A DNA stretch of 64,000 nt, from the NCBI GenBank assembly GCA_914767715.1, contig OU612069.1, positions 24,797,387 to 24,861,386 on the forward strand. Reading direction: 5' to 3'. Below are positions 50,164 through 63,350 of the stretch, piece by piece; position 1 is the first letter of the stretch; the number at the start of each line of letters is the position of its first letter. The notes under the pieces are model-generated. The model ran no database searches, had not been told where the DNA came from, and was given only the letters and a program-made list of their open reading frames with translations. The translations under genes and the position numbers were made by a program. This stretch comes from Membranipora membranacea (taxonomy: Eukaryota > Bryozoa > Gymnolaemata > Cheilostomatida > Membraniporidae).

Positions 50164-53097
50164 GGATATTTTGAATTTCGGTTTTCACCTCGTAGAAGAT
50201 TCTTAATTTTGTATCAATTTTTTTATCAATAAATGTATTTGGAAAGAGAATAATGAATTGAAAAAAAACAACTGTTATAAGAAAAAAAAATATCTTAGTG
50301 TTTTATTTGCCAGCATATTCGATATTTGTTCTCTTAGCTGATATGTTCTATTTACTATGATACGGTGGAAACTCGGGTCAACGGATTTGTTTTTCTTTCA
50401 ATCATAATTAATCAAAAGTAAGAACTAATTACTAAGCAAAAAAGTACTACTATCTTATATAACTGTTTACAAAATCTTCCTCATGAATATTCCGTTGCTC
50501 GCTAATTAACTTTGCCTATCAGTGTCTATATCAGCTTCCCTAGCCTCATCTCTTATATCATTCTTCTGTTCATCGCTATCTATACCACAGTTACCATCTC
50601 CTTCTGGATTCTGTATCTGATTTCTCTCTACTCCTTCTGTAACATTAAATGAGCGTTAACTCTTTATAGTGCTAATGAGTCATTCTGCGCATCCTCAGCT
50701 CTGGGCATGAGCTGATCTCTGGAAAATTGAGTCTCGGAATTCCGAAGCCATCTGATTGGCTACCTGCTCTGGTGACATACTTCCCAAAGCATGCGGATTT
50801 TCTATTAATAGTTATCCTCTCTTGTCATTATTAGCTGATTTTGATTGACAGTTTATGCAGGGGATATCCCATTTCCCCTTTCCAAAGTTGCAATCAGAAC
50901 CCAAACTAAACTCATTGTTCTTGCACATGCGCAAATTCAAGTCACGCATGATGCACACTTAGCCTTACGACACCTGCTTTGTGGTAATGATAGCCTAGTT
51001 TATCAGTGATCTACATGCCCAGTCAGATCACGAGAGTCAGTATGCAAATGAGTCACATATTGTTAAAGTCATAATTTTGCGTGCGGAATACATGAGGAAT
51101 ATTTGCTGCAGTATTTTGCTGTACACACTACATAATTAGGGTGGTTTAGCACAATTTTAAGTGATGAATATAATTATATAAAGCAAAAACTCAGGTACTA
51201 GCAGCATGTTGAATTTGTTGTCCCCACTAAGGCAACAAAAATTTCTCTATATCATATAACTTCAATCAATATTATCCGATGATACTTTTTATGGCATACT
51301 GTAAGCTGTAACCCCCATCATAATGATAATTTTAGTTTATTAACTGAAGCTGGTTATTCAGCAGCATGTGGAGTTTTCTTCCATTGCTCTTGACCTTAAT
51401 GCATTATTCATTTAACTAGTTGAATTTTAAAACACAGCTTGGTCGAAATGGCAGCACCTTCTTCTACGATCATGAAACATTGATGTGCGCTACATGCTGT
51501 GATGATCTACTACAAACAAAAGGCAAAAAAACCAATAAGACTTGTTCTCACTACCGTTGTTTTAGTACTTGTGGCACAAATTCTAAACTCACCAAAATAT
51601 TGAAGAGATGCCATTGGTCCTGTTTCAGAGATTATATTTAAATTCCGAATAATTTATTTCATGCTTAGAGGACAACTGGATCATATGAGTAGAGTCAGCC
51701 CTTTATATAGGCCCTCTTCGAGTTATCCATCGACTCTGGTGTTTTTGCAAATATTTTAATATGCAGAGGAGAGTGCAGTCATCAGAGGACGGGCTGCATC
51801 ATTGGAATTATGTAAATCACAGAATTCCTTTATCTATCAATATATGGCTAAATTTTACAAAAAAATAGTGTCAACACATGAAAATCCCCTAGTTTGCATT
51901 CTTTCAACCAGTTGTTGTGATCAGTAACCAATAGAACCATAACTTGATGTCTAACATTGAGTAATTGCAGCCTATTCAATTTATCCGTATCATAAGAGAT
52001 GACAAGAAAGCTGGGGTTCGTATGAATGAGGACTAGAAATAAATTTATGTGCGATCCTAGCACAGCGTAATATTTGGCAAAGGTCATGGCGGGGGAATTG
52101 CCATTCTGTCAGGGTGCTTTCGTTAGAGACAAAATTATCTCAAAAATCTCTATGGCAACCATTATTTCAAATGAGTGCTCCATGATAATTTTTGCAAAAA
52201 ATGTGAATTACTATAAGGCTGTATCATAATGGGATATTTTCTATTTTTTGCAGAAAATTAAAAAAATTGTTAATTCATTTCACTATAGTATTATTCTCAT
52301 CATTGAAACAAAGGTCATATCAGTGCACAGGAATTCAATTATCATGTTATTGGTAATGGTAATTTTAGCTTAAAATCCGGTTTTTTTGCTTCTGTGCATT
52401 ATTTTCAAAACAATGATTTTTCTATTTTGACTGATTGGTAAAGCATTTCGGTACAACCGGAATACATACCCTCACAATAACACATCAGCACAGCTGCGAT
52501 TGTTTTATAAAATGTTGGAAATTCAAGATTGAGTACTGGATTGATTTTCATTCAAGTAATTTGTCAAGCTGTTGTAAACTTGTTGTCCATTCAGAGAGAG
52601 AGCTTAGCGCAACATCTTATTCCAGCTCCCGCTAGACATAAGGGTTCAAGATAAAGGGGATTAGTTACAGATAGGGTCTATTCTTGTCCTGCAGTTGGCC
52701 TTAACAGTATAATTCATCAGGGATATAGCGCTGTTCGCTTTTTCTCTTTGACAAAAACGTCTCACCTATTACTTTCAAGACACCAGGTTTTATTCAAAGG
52801 CTCAATTTAACAGGGAACAGTCAGAGGTTTGAAACAAACACAGATTAGAGATGTTGATACTTTGGTTGGGTCCTGCAACGCACAGAAGATTACTTCCTCT
52901 GTTCATGGTCCTGATATGAACAGATCTGGATAGAGCAAACAGCTTGGAATACAATATCAAAAAGTATGGCCCTGATTCCATAACCGCACACTAGCGTGTT
53001 TAAGAAGAATAATTTACAGTAATTAATCATGAAACAATACCAAGCGATGCTGAGACTGCGAAAAATAAACTAACTACATTTGCAATGTATACATGTC
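50164..53097. other. Intergenic, partner of 1924-4505
   Basis: Same as the left copy apart from the 364-bp block at 50683-51046. No gene recognised. Confidence 0.6.
50683..51046. repeat. 364-bp block flanked by 9-bp direct repeats, absent from the left copy
   Basis: AATGAGTCA lies at 50674-50682 and 51047-51055; the left copy has it once (2433-2441). This is either an insertion with a 9-bp target duplication or a deletion in the left copy between short repeats. The ends show no clear terminal inverted repeats. The block contains ATTGGCTAC, GCACATGCGCAA and an ATGCAAAT octamer at its right edge. Confidence 0.85.
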
Positions 53098-53336
53098 CTA
53101 CACTGCCCCTACACTGCCCCTACACTGCCCCTACACTGCCCCTACACTGCCCCTACACTGCCCCTACACTGCCCCTACACTGCCCCTACACTGCCCCTAC
53201 ACTGCCCCTACACTGCCCCTACACTGCCCCTACACTGCCCCTACACTGCCCCTACACTGCCCCTACACTGCCCCTACACTGCCCCTACACTGCCCCTACA
53301 CTGCCCCTACACTGCCCCTACACTGCCCCTACACTA
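53098..53336. repeat. 11-bp minisatellite, about 21 units
   Basis: Perfect copies of CTACACTGCCC; the left copy has about 6. The three overlapping open frames here are repeat artefacts. Confidence 0.97.
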
Positions 53337-53914
53337 ATCAGAAAAAGTTACTATACGAATAACTGAATCCAGTTTTCTAGACAATTTTTCCTGGAAATTT
53401 AACATTATACAGTGTATAAATAGCAGCGCGTTTTCATACTCCTGCATTTTAAATTGTCAAAATGGAGCGATGAGTCTCATCAGCCAGGTAAAACTGTGAG
53501 ACTTAAAAAACATAGTCTCTCACCGATGGTAAATAAACACTAGACTAGACAACAGTGTCCCGTGAGTAACAAATAATACACTAAAGATCCTTTGAAGGGA
53601 AAAAGCTATGCTCGTGTAGAAATTATATTTGTTTCTTCAAATTTTCATGCTATTCAACAAATTTTCACAGGCAATATTTGCCAGATATCCATATGAGCTG
53701 AGGTGAAGTGTTAAATACCCATACAAAAAATGTGGCGCATGCGCAACAACAACCACAAGAAATGTTGGATTTTATGAGAATAATTCTGACATTAAAATTC
53801 TACAAATATATATGTATGTATATGTGTTACAAATAAATGAAAATACTTTTTATTCTCCATTTGGAATTGAACATGAGGTCAAACCGAATAAATGAGGTAC
53901 TTGATTTGGCTTTA

Positions 53915-56037
53915 GAATTTGGCTGCTGCAGCTGCTGCTAATATTCATGAGCCTACAGATTCTCTCTCAACCAACAAACCAACATATATTTCATGCCATA
54001 ATTATTCTGATGAAAACTGCAATGACCTCCTCGCCTGTTTTGATACTACAATCTGGGAAAACCTAACCCGTGAAGACGACAACATAGACACGCACTCCAA
54101 CGTCATATCAGATTATATCACATTCTGCACAGACCTCTGCATCCCACCTAAAACAGTAAAGAAACAGCCTAACCAAAAACCCTGGATCAACAACAACATC
54201 GAACGCTTAATAGATCAGAAACACTATGCTCATCAAATTGGAAATAAAAAACTATATCATAAACTGAAAAGAAATGTTAGCACAGCAATCAAAAAATCCA
54301 AACAAGAATACTCCGCCAAAATACTGCAGCACCTAGTGAACGAACCTGCCAGAGCGTGGAACGATATTTAAAAACTCAGCGGATTACCTACAAATGACAT
54401 TACCCCTTTTACAAGCACAGACTTTAAACCAAATGAGCTCAACAACTTCTTCTGCCGTTTTGAAAAACCAGACATTAGCCAACCAATTGTAGATTCAACA
54501 GTGACAGCACCTGTCTTTGAAATTAACGACGACACAGTCCTAAAGCAACTGAAATCTCTAAATCCTTGCAAAGGGCCAGGGCCGGATGGAGTCATCCCTA
54601 AAGTACTGAAACTTTGTGCCTACCCCAACTAGCACCAGTCATTACCAACTATTCACATGCTCTATTGAAAACCATACGACACCAACACTTTGGAAAACAG
54701 CTATTATTAAACCCATACCAAAAGTTAACAAACCTACTCAGCTGAAAGATTACCGACCGATAGCTCCTACAAGCTGCCTATGCAAGATGCTCGAGACACT
54801 GATCAAACATTATGTAACGCAACACACACAAATGGACCCATACCAATTTACATACAGAACAAATCGCTCAACTCAAGACGAAGTTATGTGCCTCACAACG
54901 ACAATAACTAACTTCATTGACAAAGCCCAGACAAACTGCGCTCGCTGTCTCGTCCTAGATTTTTCATCAGCCTTCAATACAGTTAAAGTAGAATATTTAA
55001 TCCCATCACTGCAACACCTTGACTCAAACATTACACAATGGATTATTAGCTTTCTTAGTAATCGCAGACAACAAAACAATATCCATTAACAACAACTTAC
55101 TCTCAAATACACTCATGACCAACACTGGCACCCGCAAGGATCTGTACTAAGTCCTCTATTGTTTTCATTGTATACTGATGGAATTAGATCTAGATGTCAG
55201 AACTTTCCTGTTTTAAAATATGCGGATGATACTTGTTTGATTGGACTCATAGGCAATTTCTCTGATTTAGATTGTTATTAAATTTTTCTGAAGTAAATAG
55301 AATAGCTAAACAATGCTCGGATCTGGATCTCCTTTTAAACGCAGGCAAAACTAAAGAAATGTTATTTTCAACTAAACATGAAAGACCTGTTAGCCCTAGC
55401 ATCTTACTTAATGGATCAGTTATTTCTTTCTGTGAGACTACTAGATATCTTGGTGTTGAGATTGACCAGAAGCTTAGATTTGAAGCCCACATCCAAAATG
55501 TTGTTCGTAAGGCAAATCAAAGAATGTATATAATTAAAAACTTTCTGTATTTGAGAACCAAGCCACTAGCATGCAGGCTTCTTATAAGTTTTATTGTTTC
55601 ACTTATAATGTATTGTCTACCAGTCCTCTATCCTGTCATTTATCAACGTGATAAGAAGGACATGCGCAAAATATTTAAAGATGCTTCCTCGCTCGGATTA
55701 CAACTTAATTATGATCTCGACACTCTAGTTAACACTCATTAAAAAAATTGTGTAATGCAGATATTCACTGATGACGAACACTTTGTCCAGAACTACCTCG
55801 AACGATGCCCCTCAGGTCGGCTTAGACACCCTAAATACCGCACTGCCTTGGGCAAAGACTGCTTTTTGAGACACATGTGCATTTATATTAATAATACCAT
55901 TTTTTAACTACTTTTTAATAATACTATTTTTGCATGCAAGGCAACTTCATTATTTTTAGCAGAGTACGTGTACCAGCAACCTTTTCCTCGCAACTTTTAC
56001 AGTTAGTGATAGAATACAAATCAATCAATCAGTCATC
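53915..56037 (+). mobile_element. Right copy of the decayed Rex1/CR1-group LINE
   Basis: Partner of 5180-7290. Frame pieces lie at 53919-54371, 54616-55089 and 55272-55742, with DYRPIAPTSC, DFSSAFNTV, KYADDT and TRYLGVEIDQKLRF. It keeps LWKTAIIKPIPK where the left copy has a 12-base deletion, and so is the better version of that region. Tail CAATCAATCAGTC near 56021-56033. Confidence 0.88.
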
Positions 56038-56499
56038 ATAGTTTCATTGTTTTGATATTTTAGCAGTATTTATCAGTGTGACCATAATTGTAATCACGGT
56101 GTAATTTAGTGTTCTGTGCGGCGTCCTGTGCATAACAGTTTTTATGTTCCGTCGTCGGTGATATATTTAGACAAAGCAAATGATATTAGAGAATTTTGTG
56201 TTGCACCATAATTTTCTACACATCCGTGTTATTTGAGATAAAAGTAATGAATCTCACTGTATGTTCAGTTAAGTAGGAATATTACTGAGTCTAAGGTTCA
56301 CTATGTTTTGTGAGTTTTCTGTCCTGTAACTACAGACTGACATGTTGTAAACTTGTTACAATCATGTGCAGTAGTGAAGCTGCATTTTTTCACTGTTTGA
56401 TTTAATATTTTTGAGATTATAGATATATATAAATTGTTTAGCTTGTGTTGCACTAAATTAATATACTAAAGGTGGTTATTTAAAAATATAAATGGTTAT

Positions 56500-56772
56500 A
56501 AAAGGCAAAGGGACAACCAGATAGCCAGTTAAAGGCTAGTGTGAAGGCTGCCCAGCTCAAGTTTTCCTCCCCTACCGCACGACCCCACCGAAAAGGCGGG
56601 GAAGCATGCCAAACAGAAGCCGGACTTGGCCGGCGCCTACAGCCGTACCGCAAGATCTGCCATGGCGACAGGCAGAGAAGTGTCCTCCCATCCCAATAGG
56701 TACCGGTTGTATAGTTCTATACCACTACACAACAAGGACCTTCCACCTATATAATAGAGGTGGAAGGTCCTT
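56500..56772 (+). repeat. Right-copy GC-rich block with hairpin
   Basis: Partner of 7741-8033. The hairpin ACAAGGACCTTCCACCT / AGGTGGAAGGTCCTTGT is unchanged despite changes around it. Confidence 0.55.
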
Positions 56773-57095
56773 GTTGTTGTTGTTGGTTTTAATTGGTTTC
56801 AGTTTAGTGGATCGCATATGATAACTGTGTGATTTTGAGAATTCATCTAGTTTTTCAGGACTATAAGTTTTTAAAAGCAAATTAAATATAGAATATTTGA
56901 ACAGCATATCGATCGGCATAATTTTCAATTTTTTAAAATACGTTGTGACATGAAAATTTGGTTTCATTTTGAGTATGAATCATAGGCTTGCTTTTTGAAT
57001 GATTAAAACACTTTTTAAATCTGTTTTGTTTTCATGCCCCCGAAACTCTAGACCGTATAATAAATGTTTTTTAAATCTATGTCTAAAAATCATTG
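56735..57095 (-). mobile_element. Right-copy LINE fragment with internal deletion
   Basis: Partner of 7985-8560. It joins ATAATAAATG (about 57065) to TCTAAAAATCATTGATAA (about 57083), losing about 220 bp that encode the palm and early thumb in the left copy. Confidence 0.75.
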
Positions 57096-59980
57096 ATAAA
57101 AAGTTATGGATTAAAGGGAACATATCCGACCCCAGACATGAATGATTCAATTTTTGAAGAAGTTCTGGAACGTATTTCTCATCTTCGATTGTTGCACAAG
57201 TTCAGGAATCGAACACGATTAAAAGACATAATATGCCTTACCCATTGCACCACAGCCGCTCTCTATACTGCTACAGCAAACTCCTTGTAAATTGTTATCA
57301 AGTATGTTGCCTGAGTTTTTTATGTCTTTTACTGGATTGTCAATCTCTGCGTAAATTATAAGCTACCGGATTTTAGCCACATCAAATAACTATCGTACAT
57401 TTCGAACCAACGGAGCAAAGAAAGAATATCAAATACCAATAATTTTATTTATTTTTCTTGTGAACATATATAAAAAAATATCAGAAAATTGTGACATTAT
57501 GGTTTGTAGGATTACATTTACATTTTGAAAAACATTACCAATGTTTGTTAGCTTGAAATTAGTGCGAAAAAATATGTTCAAGTATGATTATCACTATATT
57601 TTTGAAAATTCATCAAAAAAAACTATTTTTTAATCATTACCAAAATAGCATTTTGTTTCCAACCATACCTGACAAGTCTCCCTATTTGGTATACGGGGAC
57701 TCCCAGTTTTTAGGGTTTTTTCCGTCCCCTCCCTATCTCCCTTTTTCCTCCCTTTTTCCAGCTTCCTTCATCAAGCAAACTGTTAAAGCTTCTTTTTGCA
57801 AGGGAAACTATGTTTCCCTACCTCCACAGTACATTTACCTATGTAAATACGCATTGCCATCACTGTCTGTACGAAGCTATTCATTATCTTTACCTAGCCT
57901 AACACTTTTGTTAGGGCTGTCACTCCTAGTTTGGTTAAAGTGCAACAGAGATTTGCAAAATCAGGTAGAATGACGCTTTGATGCTGGATGCTATATACAT
58001 ATATATCAATAACTGCTGCGATCAACCGTCATTTTGGGTTAACTGGCCTTCAGCTGAAAGATGTTGCATATCTGCAGCATGAAGTTATGGCCATTGTTGC
58101 TACGTAGATATGTGCTCAATCATGAATGTTTTATTACCGGGGAATAATGTCAATGGTCTACATCACTTTGACATCATGAACTGTTTTGAAATTGTATAAA
58201 AAAATCAAATGGATAATTGACCTTTTTACGAATTGTGCCCCCATGACAAGAGAGGAGACAACCACGGTTTTTGTTTTAAACAATGTGATAATGATTTTGA
58301 TTGTGGATATGTGTTTTCGAAGTGGTTGATATTTTGATGTTTTTCTTTAACTGATGGTTTGGGTAAATATATTGCATAAAGTTCAGCTTGTCATGTTAAT
58401 TTGTTGAGTTGTTCTGTGCTGTGCTGTTCTGTTGATGTATCCCACAATACAGTTTTTCTGTTACCTTTTTTTGCAGAAGAGAAGGTGGTCGTAAATAAAG
58501 TTCACTGAAAACTAGGTCTACTCTTTCTAAACAACAGAATACCCCCACTTCATGTTCATGTGAAGACCCTCTATATCCCTGCGATGCTGCACACCTACTA
58601 CCCCCTTAGCTTTGTTTTAGGTGTAGCCATGTCAGGCTTGTCTCTTGTCTGTAAAGTCATCATACTATCACAGCTCTAAAGCAAAGTTTTCTCTCACTGT
58701 TGTGGTGGAGTGCTATTGCAAATTTTCAAGGCACCACGCTAACTTTGTCACAGTGGCGTGATACACAGCTTTTAGGGTATACCTTCGCATTCACAGAGGA
58801 AGCAAATTTTACTCTTACCACTACTCCATACTCATGATCTCGACACGGCGTCTTCATCATTGATAAACTAGGCTATCACTACCACTAACTGAATGTGGTA
58901 TGTGTGATTAGAGTTGTGCGCAATTTTTATTTATGCCTGTTGCAAGTATAATTAGCCGATTTAATTGAGTCCAGTTGCTACTGTGGTAGGGTAACAAAGA
59001 GATTATTAGTTGCATATGTGCTTAGTGATTTTGCAGATATCAGCTCATGCCGCAGATATGCAAATATATACCGAACGATGCTACTCATCATGCTGCAACA
59101 GCAAACCATGGCTTTGATAAATACAATAATACTCTTTCTTTTATATTCAATATCATAAGTCTTTTTCAAGCCTTCGACGCTCTCAATCTTTATGATAATT
59201 TTAATTAATATTAAATTTCATAAAATATGAAATAGTGCATCCATCATTTCCAGGGATTAGCTGACAAGATTAGGCTTGTATTTCAATATCACTAAGACCA
59301 GATAATAGGCGCATAGTTTGTAGTTTGACAACTTATCTTCTCAAATGCTTTCTTTTCAGCGTTCGGAAACCTAGAATGTTTTACTCAGCCCCCTGCTTCC
59401 ATGCGTTCACTTTTATATAATGTGTGTTTACGCTGTTGACTGTTAGACTGCCAACTCGTCATTGTTTCAGTGTAACAATGTTCGCCCCATCACTCTCATG
59501 CTTATACTCTAAGCCAAACCAGTGCAGGGAGGTTTGCTTTCCATCAACTCATCGGCGCAACATCGCTAATTGTCAAGGCACCCGCCCCTCGTGCCATAGT
59601 ACTCAAATTCACCACATTGAGCATAGTATAACTCAAGTCAGAGAGATGACTTGTTTGCGCTACAGGCAGTGGGCTGACTGTGATCTCCTGTCTCTCTCTG
59701 CCTGCCTTTTATGCGGTGGCCAAGCTTTTAATCCTATGTTTGTAATCCCTTAGATCTAACTCAGACTCACTTTGGTTTTTCACCCTGCAGAGATTAAACT
59801 ACTTTAATTTGAGTATTAAAGGCATAATCCCGCCTAGCCTTCTACCCTGAGCAGTTTGCTAATCATCACTTAATCCCCTCAATCTAATCCTTTCAAGGAC
59901 TATAAAACAAAGGAATTAAATGCTGGCCAACTCCACAAAACAACGTGAATGTGTTAAACCCAAACTTATATGCAATAGGA
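57096..59980. other. Intergenic; deletion junction near 59422
   Basis: Partner of 8561-12550. At 59421-59426 the sequence passes from left-copy position 10746 straight to 11985, so 1238 bp including the second exon of unit A are missing. Nothing else supportable. Confidence 0.6.
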
Positions 59981-59988
59981 TTACTTAC

Positions 59989-60215
59989 CTTTTGTCTTCA
60001 CACAGTGCTGTTGCCAAATCCATGCAGATGCGCTTTCTGCCTCATGTACTATGCTTTTTGTGGCTTGTTTGAGTTCTCTGCCCGACAGCCCAACTCTAGT
60101 CAGAAATTTGGTAGCAGATCTAGCCATGAATCCACGACAGCCAACTTCCACTGCGAATAATTCGCAATTCCAACCTTTGTCTTGGCATTGTGTCACCAGA
60201 TCTTCAACTTCAAGT
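59989..60215 (-). pseudogene. Right copy of the RLE-LINE-like exon fragment
   Basis: Partner of 12555-12780, with a longer open frame: LEVEDLVTQCQDKGWNC, then FAVEVGCRGF and AWIWQQHCVKTK, then donor GTAAGTAA. One extra A before the donor changes the phase compared with the left copy, so at least one copy cannot splice in frame. Confidence 0.4.
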
Positions 60216-60293
60216 TGGAATGAGGGCCATTTATCCCCCTATCTATTTATCTCTCTTGTTGTTGTTACTACTATTTGAGGCTTGTAGGCCAAC

Positions 60294-60326
60294 CTAGTAG
60301 TCATCGTCTGAAGAACTACTACTCAT
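60294..60326 (-). pseudogene. Right copy of the decayed unit A first exon
   Basis: MSSSSSDDDY then TAG, as in the left copy. The matching second exon is deleted here, so the unit cannot be functional. Confidence 0.55.
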
Positions 60327-60329
60327 CGT

Positions 60330-62750
60330 GTCGCTGTCCAACACAGATGTGTTCACATTCATTTACAGAATTCTAATACAAGTCTCTGCAGATCGCAACA
60401 TTCTGATATTCCAATATAAATTACTTAAAAGCTCCATTAAACAGTAACAATCTTACGATAACACTTCCAGAAGATTTATTTATCTGCAACATGATTGGAT
60501 TGCATCCTTGTAGCATAATATATGGCCTTAGCCAAGCTTTTCAGGCCACAGCTACACAATTTTAAGATTTGGATTCTGACAAGGTAGCAATGTGACAATT
60601 ACTAAGAAGTTTCTCTTTTAACATTATGCTGCATGATGCAACCTGTGGATCGTTGACTCACCTATACAATTGCTGTCTTCAAAACCTTCTCACTCATTGG
60701 TGCTGTAACTTTTTCTCTCTCCTCTAATGAATATCTCTTGTGCTTGGCACACATTTTCATACTGACTCTTCTCATGACAGCCTGCTATATGTAAGTGCCG
60801 ATATTCCACACCAGTCTCCCCGGGAGGTGATAAATTCCACCATCTCACCGTGTTTTTCACAGGCTATCCCATATTCCACTCAATATAATGATTTCGCAAG
60901 TGAAGCCGATTCGATACAACAGTCAACATACTCATACAAGGACAAATCATTGTTGCACGGAAAGCATAATGAAATCCCAATAAACGGAAAAACTAAAGGC
61001 TGAAAGTTTTCCAGTTTGTCAGTGTAGAGGGGAAATGTTATACTTTTTATATCACATTGCAATGAGTAATCTCAATATATCAGTTGCGCTTCTGATCAGG
61101 GAGCAAGTTCACTTTGTTAAGGCTATAAGCAGCCTCCGTCGAAAAATTCGGATTTCTTTACATGTGCTCGCCCTATTGTCCCTCCGACACACAACAAAGC
61201 AGTGCATTACGATCGTCTGCGCAGGCAGTCTCAATGCATTGCTTGGCTGCTCCTTCTGATCAATGGTCGGGTGCGCGAGGTTGTGCGGCAGAGCGTGCGC
61301 GTGTTCTTTAACAATTCTTGTCAGTTTAAGATATTACTCTAAATCATGGGTTGGTTAGAATATTCTATATACTGCAGCTTTTTTATGTTATTCAGTTGAG
61401 TTGTTGGGTGCTGTTCCGTTGATGTATCCCACAATGCAATATCTCTGTTTTTTTATCCCCTGTCAACTACCAGATTATAATAAATAAATTCACTGAAAAC
61501 TAGGTTTAATCTGACATAACAACAGTATATCTAACTTCAGGCTCAAGTGAGGGACCTACCTCCTCTTTACCTATATTGCAGGTGTAGCCATGTGAGGCTT
61601 GCCTCTATTCGCCAAAGTCATCGCACTACCACAGCTCTAGAACAGGTTAGTTCTCTCTGTTGTGGCAGAGTGCTATTGCAAAAGTCAGGTAGCGATGCGC
61701 TGTGCAGCAGTGTGTTACACAGCTTTTTAGGTACTCATCAACTTCCACACAGAGAACAAACTTATTCAACCACAGCTCCTACTACTATTTATTACTCAGC
61801 GCTCAATTTTATAATGAGTGTTCTCATGACACAGTGTTAGTGTAAGTTGCTGATATTCCACTTTGCTTTCCCCGTTATAAACGAGTTTCCCAAGAGGAAG
61901 TGCACTCCCATCATATCATTGTATTTCCCATTTGCTATCCCATATTCTGCTCTTCTAAGATTTATGTTTGCACAAGTGAAGCCTCAAACAACTGGTCCCT
62001 TGTATGAATCAATAAAGCCATGTTAGCATTTGTGACATTGATGGGAATCCCAACAAGGGGGAAAACCTTTGGAATCCCTAGGCTACTGGTTTTCCATTTT
62101 TTATGCTGAGCATTCAATAATAATGTTGCTTGTCGGTTTATTATTTCAATGAATCAATACACAACTTGAGCAATCAAATTCTCATACTGCAATAATATTT
62201 AGATGTAGACATGGAAAATCATGATACAGGAAATCAAATATTTCATTGTTAGTCATCACTCGGCGCTGCAGTATGTGAATTGTGTAATGGTGCTATAGTT
62301 GAATCTAATTATCAATACCGTCAGGCTATCAGTATTTAGGAAGCATCAATATAAACACAAAACATTGAATGACAGTTTGATGACATAATTATTCAAGTGT
62401 CCATGAAGCATTTGTTACCCGAAATTCCTAACTGAAATCAAAACATCATAGTATTGACTTATGTCTTGTTTTATTGGAAAGATAATCAAAAAATAATGTG
62501 TAGCACAATTAGGCAATGTAACCATAAAATCGTTGCATTATTCTCAGAAATGGTTAACACATGTCAAATCAAAGTCTTCTTTTGTTTAAGAAAACGGCAA
62601 AAATGTCCCAGAACAATCACTACCTAAGTAGTGACTGATTGTTCATAAGTAGTTTATATTGCAGAGAGTTCACGTAGGTTGAATTATTGGTTTCAATTAC
62701 TGTGGTTTATACACTTTCACATGGTCAAATCTTGAATGACAGTATAGTTA
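60330..62750. other. Intergenic, partner of 12900-15060
   Basis: Contains two dispersed modules (about 60765-60850 and 61805-61870). The latter is followed by the fuller GGGGGAAAAC / GGTTTTCCATTT / CAATAATAATGTT tract at about 62055-62140, which the left copy has lost. No gene recognised. Confidence 0.5.
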
Positions 62751-62755
62751 CAGAC

Positions 62756-63350
62756 TTATATGAAGTCGCTATTCTTTCCACATTTACATTTCAGCATCAT
62801 GAAGTACTGATCATTGTAGTTGCTCTTGAATTTGGTGTAGTGACATCCTTTACCAGGGACATGCTCTTCCTGACTGTTAGAGTACTGCCCACAGACACAT
62901 GATCTCACCAAGAATAACCTCTTGTTGTAACAAGCACTAGAAAAGGAAAAGAGACATTTTACATATACATAATGTGAATCAAATCAAATTCAAAAGGTTT
63001 ATAGTTTCATCATAAATATAATCTTATTAGTACCAGGATAGTTATGTTGACAATTATGTTATTTTGTTAGCAGTTAATTATTATGAGTTGTGTCCCCATG
63101 GCAAGAGAGGAGACAACCAAGAATCCCACTCTAAAAATTATGATGTTTGTTCTGGTTGCTGGAGAATATTGATACTATAATTTTGCTTCTAACCTGTACT
63201 CTTGTGGTGAGTATCCACACCGAGGGTTAAGATGGGGTCCTCTATTTTCCTGCGATATTTCACCCCTACTTCCTTATCTTTCTTCTGACTGTAACCATAT
63301 GATGCTTGTTTGCCATCAGTGTAGTCATCATCTGAAGAACTGGAACTCAT
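62756..63350 (-). pseudogene. Right copy of the two-exon cysteine-rich gene, frameshifted
   Basis: Exon 1 is 63350-63194 and exon 2 is 62936-62756, with the same splice borders as 15068-15663. Exon 2 is intact (SCVCGQYSNSQEEH, GCHYTKF, MLKCKCGK). Exon 1 has lost one C in the run at about 63237-63240, which shifts the frame after RRKIE, so the joined product would be out of frame. Either this copy is dead or the base call is wrong. The amino-acid changes in exon 2 are conservative. Confidence 0.6.

Noticed and set aside
53080-53366. Three overlapping frames of a Pro-Leu-His-Cys-Pro-Tyr-Thr-Ala type repeat
   Set aside because: They come from the 11-bp minisatellite, which has no stops in any plus frame; the left copy with 6 units has no such frame.
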